Positions 4,002 to 7,728 of a stretch of 7,728 nucleotides of DNA are shown one piece after another; within the stretch, counting starts at the first letter, position 1; each line of letters starts with the position of its first letter. The position numbers and the translations under genes are program-made. The DNA comes from Campylobacteraceae bacterium (GTDB lineage: Bacteria > Campylobacterota > Campylobacteria > Campylobacterales > Sulfurovaceae), in the NCBI GenBank assembly GCA_027023145.1, contig JALVWV010000267.1:1-7728 (forward strand), in the 5' to 3' direction. The notes beneath the pieces were generated by a model that did not search any database, was not told the DNA's origin, and saw only the letters and a program-made list of their open reading frames with translations.

Positions 4002-5213
4002 ATGCCCCAGACCCAATCATCACCCACAAACAAAACAACAGAATCGACACTCCCAGCCGCTGTCAAAGAGCAGGTAGAAGCTGCTATCATCAAACAGGAT
4101 GAGGATCTGCCCGCCATCCTCCCAGAGGAGCAAAGTGCCCTCGAGGCTGCCATGGCTGAGATTGACATCAACGATCGAAACTCTGTGATTTTCTTCGGAG
4201 CTTCTGCTCAAGAAAAGCTCGATGAAATCTCCAACCGGATGATCGACGGGGTCAAGAGTCAAGATACCGGTGCGGCAGGCAATGCGCTCAATAACATGGT
4301 CGCCAAAATCCGAGGTTTTGATATGGACAAGCTCAATCCAAACCAGAGACTCAGCTGGTGGGAGAAACTCATCGGCCGCGCCAAACCACTGGCAGTCTTC
4401 CTCCAGCAGTATGAAGAGGTGCGTGACCACATCGACGTCATCACCAACGACCTCGAGAAGCACAAAGCCAAACTCATGACTGATGTCGTCTCTCTCGAAA
4501 AACTCTACGATGCCAATCTCGACTATTTCCACAAACTCGAACTCTATATCCTCGCCGGAGAGAAGAAAATCGAAGAGCTCAATACCGTCATCCTCCCCGA
4601 GTATGAAGCCGCTGCCAAAGACGAAGAGATGCTTGCGGTGCAAAACCTCAAAGACATGCGTGCCTTCCGCGACGATCTTGAGCGCCGTGTTCATGACTTG
4701 CGTCTGAGTCGTCAGGTCGCCATGCAGGCACTCCCTTCCATCCGTCTCATCCAGGAAAACGACAAATCACTCATCAATAAGATCACCTCAACGCTGGTCA
4801 ACACCGTCCCCCTCTGGCGCAACCAGCTGGCACAGACGGTAACCATCTTCCGCAGCCACGACGCTGCGACCGCGATCAAGGAAGCGACCGATCTGACCAA
4901 CGATCTGCTTGAGAAAAATGCCGAGGGGCTCCGCGAAGCCAATGCCGAAGTGCGCCGCCAAATGGAGCGGGGTGTGTTTGACATCGAGAGCATCAAAAAG
5001 GCCAACCAAACCCTCATCGACACCCTTAATGACTCATTGAAGATCGCCGAAGAGGGCAAAGCCGCCCGCAAAAAAGCCGTCGTAGAACTCGAAGAGACCG
5101 AAGCCAAACTCAAAGAAGCACTCCTTGCCGTCCACGCTCGTAAGGAGTCCAACGAACATGCGCAGCTTTCCGAAGCTGTTTCTGCGACCAACACCGAAAC
5201 AAAGGAGGGGTGA
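4002..5213 (+). CDS. telA: Toxic anion resistance protein TelA (TelA/KlaA family)
   Basis: A 403-residue, strongly charged and mostly alpha-helical protein without membrane segments. Family landmarks are IDINDRNSVIFFG (54-66), LSWWEKLIGRAKP (117-129), the QQYEEVRDHIDVITNDLEKH stretch (135-154), LEKLYDANLDYFHKLELYILAGE (165-187), and LRLSRQVAMQALPSIRLIQ in the middle. The C-terminal third is a long coiled coil rich in Glu, Lys and Ala. TelA was named for tellurite resistance on plasmids and is also linked to cell-envelope stress and antibiotic tolerance in firmicutes; its molecular action is unknown. AAGGAG (3991-3996) precedes the ATG by 5 bases. It is the second large gene of the operon, between XpaC and the SPFH protein, 2 bases from the latter. 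Length and motifs are normal and it looks intact. Confidence 0.93.
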   Translation: MPQTQSSPTNKTTESTLPAAVKEQVEAAIIKQDEDLPAILPEEQSALEAAMAEIDINDRNSVIFFGASAQEKLDEISNRMIDGVKSQDTGAAGNALNNMVAKIRGFDMDKLNPNQRLSWWEKLIGRAKPLAVFLQQYEEVRDHIDVITNDLEKHKAKLMTDVVSLEKLYDANLDYFHKLELYILAGEKKIEELNTVILPEYEAAAKDEEMLAVQNLKDMRAFRDDLERRVHDLRLSRQVAMQALPSIRLIQENDKSLINKITSTLVNTVPLWRNQLAQTVTIFRSHDAATAIKEATDLTNDLLEKNAEGLREANAEVRRQMERGVFDIESIKKANQTLIDTLNDSLKIAEEGKAARKKAVVELEETEAKLKEALLAVHARKESNEHAQLSEAVSATNTETKEG

Positions 5214-5215
5214 TC

Positions 5216-6298
5216 ATGGGACTTTTTGACTGGATTTTTGGCCAATTCATCGATGTCATTGACTGGACGGACGACACCCACGATACGATGGTGTGGCGCT
5301 TCCCTCGTCAGGGCAATGCCATCAAATACGGCGCCAAACTCATCGTCCGAGAATCCCAGATCGCTGTGTTTGTCAACGAAGGGCAGATCGCCGATATCCT
5401 CACCCCAGGCACATACGAGCTTGAGACCAACAACCTCCCGATCCTCACCGATCTCCAACACTGGGATCATGGATTCAACTCCCCGTTCAAAGCCGAAGTC
5501 TATTTCCTCAGTACCAAGCGCTTCACCGACCTTAAGTGGGGCACCAAAAACCCCATTATGGTACGCGACAGCGAGTTTGATATGGTGCGCTTGCGTGCGT
5601 TTGGTACGTACGAAATCCGTCTGGACGATCCCGAAACCTTCCTCAAGGAGATCGTCGGTACCGATGGTCACTTCACCACCGACGAGATCGAAGGGCAACT
5701 GAGCAACCTCATCGTCTCCAAGCTCGCCGTGATCCTTGGCAAAGACGATACCCCTGTCCTCGACCTTGCCGCCAACTATGAAACGTTTGGACAGTTTATT
5801 ACCGAGGGGATCGCCCCCTTCTTCCAGGAGTACGGTCTCGAGCTTACCAAAATCCTCGTGGAGAACATTTCGCTCCCCGAAGCGGTGCAGCAAGCCCTCG
5901 ACCGGCGTACCTCCCGTGCCATCACCGGCGATCTCGATGCCAACCTCAAGTATCAGGCCGCAGAAGCGATGGGCAAGACCTCCGGGGGCGGCACCATGGG
6001 TGACATGGTCGGGATGGGTGCCGGTGTCGCCATGGGTCAGATGATGGCTGATGCTCTGAAACCCGGCCACGAGAGCGCATCTGCTACCCCTCCGCCTCCA
6101 CCGGATATCAAGCACTACTTTGTCTCCATCGACGGCCGCAGCGAAGGGCCTTTTGGGCTTGACGAAATGCGCAGCATGATCGCAGAGGGGACACTCACTC
6201 GGGACACCTATGTCTGGCGTGAAGACCTCGATGGATGGAAGGAAGCTGCTCACGTCGTCGGGGGGCTTTTCCCTCCCCCTCCCCCTCCTCGACGATAG
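5216..6298 (+). CDS. SPFH-domain protein (YdjI / 'virion core protein' type) with C-terminal GYF_2 domain
   Basis: 360 residues. An amphipathic opening (MGLFDWIFGQFIDVIDW) probably binds the membrane surface. The SPFH-like domain (about 25-240) contains IKYGAKLIVRESQIAVFVNEG, LTPGTYEL, FNSPFKAEVYF, WGTKNPIMVRD, LRAFGTYEIR and LELTKILVENISLPEAVQ, all typical of the Bacillus YdjI group. A Gly/Met-rich linker (about 252-280) and five prolines (292-296) lead to a GYF_2 (DUF4339) domain at about 301-350 with YFVSIDGRSEGPFG and the VWREDLDGWKEA strand-turn. Six prolines plus RR end the protein. SPFH proteins form membrane scaffolds and GYF_2 domains bind partners. Start: ATG 5216 has AGGAGG 7 bases upstream; an in-frame GTG at 5210 overlaps that ribosome binding site and is disfavoured. 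The telA stop is 2 bases upstream, and the zinc-ribbon gene starts 3 bases downstream. Confidence 0.9.
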   Translation: MGLFDWIFGQFIDVIDWTDDTHDTMVWRFPRQGNAIKYGAKLIVRESQIAVFVNEGQIADILTPGTYELETNNLPILTDLQHWDHGFNSPFKAEVYFLSTKRFTDLKWGTKNPIMVRDSEFDMVRLRAFGTYEIRLDDPETFLKEIVGTDGHFTTDEIEGQLSNLIVSKLAVILGKDDTPVLDLAANYETFGQFITEGIAPFFQEYGLELTKILVENISLPEAVQQALDRRTSRAITGDLDANLKYQAAEAMGKTSGGGTMGDMVGMGAGVAMGQMMADALKPGHESASATPPPPPDIKHYFVSIDGRSEGPFGLDEMRSMIAEGTLTRDTYVWREDLDGWKEAAHVVGGLFPPPPPPRR

Positions 6299-6301
6299 CC
6301 C

Positions 6302-7531
6302 ATGAAGTTCACCCCCATCAATTATACCTGCCCCGGTTGCGGGGCGCCGCTGAAATTTTCCCCGCTCACAGGGACACTGCGCTGCGAATTTTGCAAGCGT
6401 GAAGTCCCCATCGAGGGGGAACATGCTCCGGTCATAGAGCACGATCTCCATACGGCACTGGTTACCCTCGACCAGGCTCCCAATGAAGAGATCACCAAGG
6501 AGATCACCTGCCCCAAATGTGGAAGCAGTTTCACCCTCGACCCGTATGCAGTGAGTGCCAACTGCCCCTACTGCGGCACACCAGCAATCACCGAGTTTGT
6601 CCGGGATATTCACCCCGAGTCGATCCTGCCGTTTCAAGTCTCCCACAAAGACGCCCAAGCGATCTTCGCCCGCTGGATTGGCTCCCTCTGGTTCGCCCCC
6701 GGCGAGCTCAAGCGCCTCGTCGATACCCAGAAATCCCTCACCGGCTATTATCTGCCATGGTGGACATACGATGCCGACACGACAACCGGGTACACCGGGC
6801 AACGGGGAGACATCTACTACGTCACGGTACAAAAACGGATGATCGTCAACGGCGAAGAACGTCTGGTCGAAGTTCAGGAGCCCCGCATCCAGTGGACACC
6901 CGTCAGCGGTCAGGTTACTCGCAGTTTCGATGATGTAACCATCCGCGCCTCCCAAGGACTCTCCCGAAAGATTCTCGATGCCCTCGAGCCGTGGGACACC
7001 TCCCAGCTGGTACCGTTTGACCCCAAATACCTCAGCGGCTTTGATGCCGAGGAGTATACGATCGGTCTGGATAACGGCTTTGAAATGGCGCGTGTCAAAA
7101 TGGACAGCGTCATCCGCTCCGACATCCGACTGGACATCGGCGGCGATCAGCAACAGATCCTCGACTACCATACCCAGTACCACAACACCACCTACAAAAA
7201 CACCCTCTTCCCTCTCTGGATGACCCACTTCACCTACAAAGGCAAAGAGTACTACTACGCCATCAACGCCCAATCCGGCCGCATCACTGGCGAACGTCCC
7301 TACAGTTACACCAAGATCACTCTGTTGGTGCTCTCCATCCTCGCCGTCCTTTTCTTTGCAGCATTTTTTGATCAGATCCGGGAGAGGTATGTAGAAAATT
7401 TTTCCAACAACTCTGTGCCAAAGACATACCCGGCCGTCCCACCCACCTCAGCCGATATTTTTCGACAGATAACAGACTGTGAAAGTAACGGAGGTGTTTG
7501 GGATTACGTGAATGAATGGTGCGAGAGATAA
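6302..7531 (+). CDS. Double zinc-ribbon membrane protein (YdjG-like, TFIIB-type zinc ribbon family)
   Basis: 409 residues. Two zinc ribbons with identical geometry open the protein: C10PGC13 with C28EFC31, and C70PKC73 with C88PYC91. A middle domain follows, including LTGYYLPWWTYDADTTTGYTGQRG and a late FPLWMTHFTYKGKEYYYAINAQSGRITGERP, characteristic of this bacterial family, which is often misnamed as a primosomal helicase. One membrane helix lies at about 338-358. The remaining about 50 residues are predicted outside the membrane and end with CESNGGVWDYVNEWC, where Cys393 and Cys407 could form a disulfide. The start ATG is 3 bases after the SPFH stop, with only pyrimidines where a Shine-Dalgarno should be, so translation is probably coupled. 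Codon use shifts to more A/T and AGG/AGA Arg in the tail after about 7380. In Bacillus the YdjG-type protein works with the SPFH protein YdjI; by analogy it may anchor this SPFH scaffold. Confidence 0.85.
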   Translation: MKFTPINYTCPGCGAPLKFSPLTGTLRCEFCKREVPIEGEHAPVIEHDLHTALVTLDQAPNEEITKEITCPKCGSSFTLDPYAVSANCPYCGTPAITEFVRDIHPESILPFQVSHKDAQAIFARWIGSLWFAPGELKRLVDTQKSLTGYYLPWWTYDADTTTGYTGQRGDIYYVTVQKRMIVNGEERLVEVQEPRIQWTPVSGQVTRSFDDVTIRASQGLSRKILDALEPWDTSQLVPFDPKYLSGFDAEEYTIGLDNGFEMARVKMDSVIRSDIRLDIGGDQQQILDYHTQYHNTTYKNTLFPLWMTHFTYKGKEYYYAINAQSGRITGERPYSYTKITLLVLSILAVLFFAAFFDQIRERYVENFSNNSVPKTYPAVPPTSADIFRQITDCESNGGVWDYVNEWCER

Positions 7532-7537
7532 CGACTT

Positions 7538-7563
7538 CATTCCCACGCTCCTGCGTGGGAATG
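7538..7563. repeat. REP-like palindrome after the operon
   Basis: CATTCCCACGC and GCGTGGGAATG pair perfectly (11 bp) across a TCCT loop, starting 6 bases after the last stop codon of the operon. There is no T-tract. The TTCCCACGC...GCGTGGGAA type is, as I recall, a common intergenic repeat in many proteobacterial genomes. It may act as a 3' end stabiliser or weak terminator for the operon. Confidence 0.75.
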
Positions 7564-7611
7564 TGTACCAATCTGTTCCAAGCAGTAGAATCTTCCATAC
7601 CCAACATAACG

Positions 7612-7645
7612 TGCATATGCATTCCCACCGGGACGGTGGGGAACG
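7612..7645. repeat. Second REP-like palindrome with TGCATATGCA
   Basis: TGCATATGCA (7612-7621) is a perfect 10-bp palindrome, directly followed by CCCACCG-GGA-CGGTGGG (7624-7640), a 7-bp stem with a 3-base loop extended by TT/GA. It shares the CATTCCCAC opening with the hairpin at 7538, so the two may form one composite element of about 110 bases. There is no coding potential I trust in 7532-7728. Confidence 0.65.
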
Positions 7646-7675
7646 AGACAAAATAACGATTTTAGAAAGTGGTGC

Positions 7676-7695
7676 AAGCGGTCACACAACCGCTT
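7676..7695. other. Hairpin near the right edge
   Basis: AAGCGGT and ACCGCTT pair (7 bp) around CACACA. No T-tract follows on either strand. On the - strand a frame ending ...EFSS with TAA enters from the right edge and its stop touches this hairpin, so it could mark the end of a convergent gene lying outside the window; this cannot be decided from the visible bases. Confidence 0.35.
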
Positions 7696-7728
7696 ACGAA
7701 GAAAATTCAGGAGAGTATTTCAGGAGGA

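Noticed and set aside
3213..4016. Open - strand frame of 267 codons opposite xpaC
   Set aside because: Shadow of the codon bias in xpaC; no domain and no promoter or binding site of its own.
5210..5215. GTG at 5210 as the start of the SPFH protein
   Set aside because: It overlaps the AAGGAGGGG binding site; ATG 5216 has the correct 7-base spacing and gives the usual MGLFD N-terminus of the family.
4712..7273. Open - strand frame of 853 codons antisense to telA, the SPFH gene and the zinc-ribbon gene
   Set aside because: It is codon-aligned with the SPFH and zinc-ribbon genes (both in the same frame), so it is open because those genes avoid TTA, CTA and TCA codons. Its translation has no recognisable domain, and the three + strand genes are clear families with good ribosome binding or coupling.
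7617..7728. Frame from ATG 7617 open to the right edge
   Set aside because: The first dozen codons translate the REP-like hairpin, there is no ribosome binding site, and the visible residues match nothing I know. A gene on either strand beyond the edge cannot be excluded.

Overview
The window most resembles the chromosome of a Campylobacterota (Epsilonproteobacteria) species of fairly high GC for that group (a Sulfuricurvum / Sulfurovum / Nitratifractor-like sulfur or hydrogen oxidiser is my guess). The reasons are the 173-residue family I pyrophosphatase, the carboxynorspermidine decarboxylase tail at the left edge, and sigma-70 promoters with a good -10 box but no clear -35. Genus cannot be fixed from the sequence alone. 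All confident genes are on the + strand.

Layout. 1-129: 3' end of nspC (norspermidine/spermidine synthesis). 130-278: an intergenic stretch made of repeats, with a TATAAT box almost touching the next start codon. 279-1734: two overlapping genes, a CinA/MoaB-type molybdopterin-binding-domain protein and a YgjP-type HExxH metallopeptidase. 1735-1887: a promoter and a structured 5' leader. 1888-2088: a 66-residue secreted Cys/Lys-rich peptide, closed by a hairpin terminator. 2126-2250: a five-copy heptamer array running into the ppa promoter. 2251-2772: inorganic pyrophosphatase. 2773-3081: about 300 bases with no gene, a mosaic of palindromes and 7-bp arrays ending in a promoter. 3082-7531: a tight five-cistron operon of a 24-residue membrane leader peptide, an XpaC-family membrane protein, TelA, an SPFH protein with a C-terminal GYF_2 domain, and a double zinc-ribbon membrane protein. 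7532-7728: palindromic intergenic repeats, with no gene I can support.

How the genes may work together. XpaC and TelA are a recurrent pair in stress / toxic-anion resistance loci. The SPFH and zinc-ribbon proteins resemble YdjI and YdjG, which in Bacillus subtilis accompany PspA in an envelope-stress module. The join of the two pairs in one operon here, with TelA standing where PspA would be, suggests a membrane-damage response complex; this is inference from family membership and spacing. The leader peptide, whose stop overlaps the TTG start of xpaC at a TTTT run, is the most unusual local detail.

The other notable layer is the intergenic DNA. Three different 7-bp arrays sit just upstream of three separate promoters, mixed with GACT-NN-AGTC palindromes and a shared CGCGTAG...GCAATTG module.
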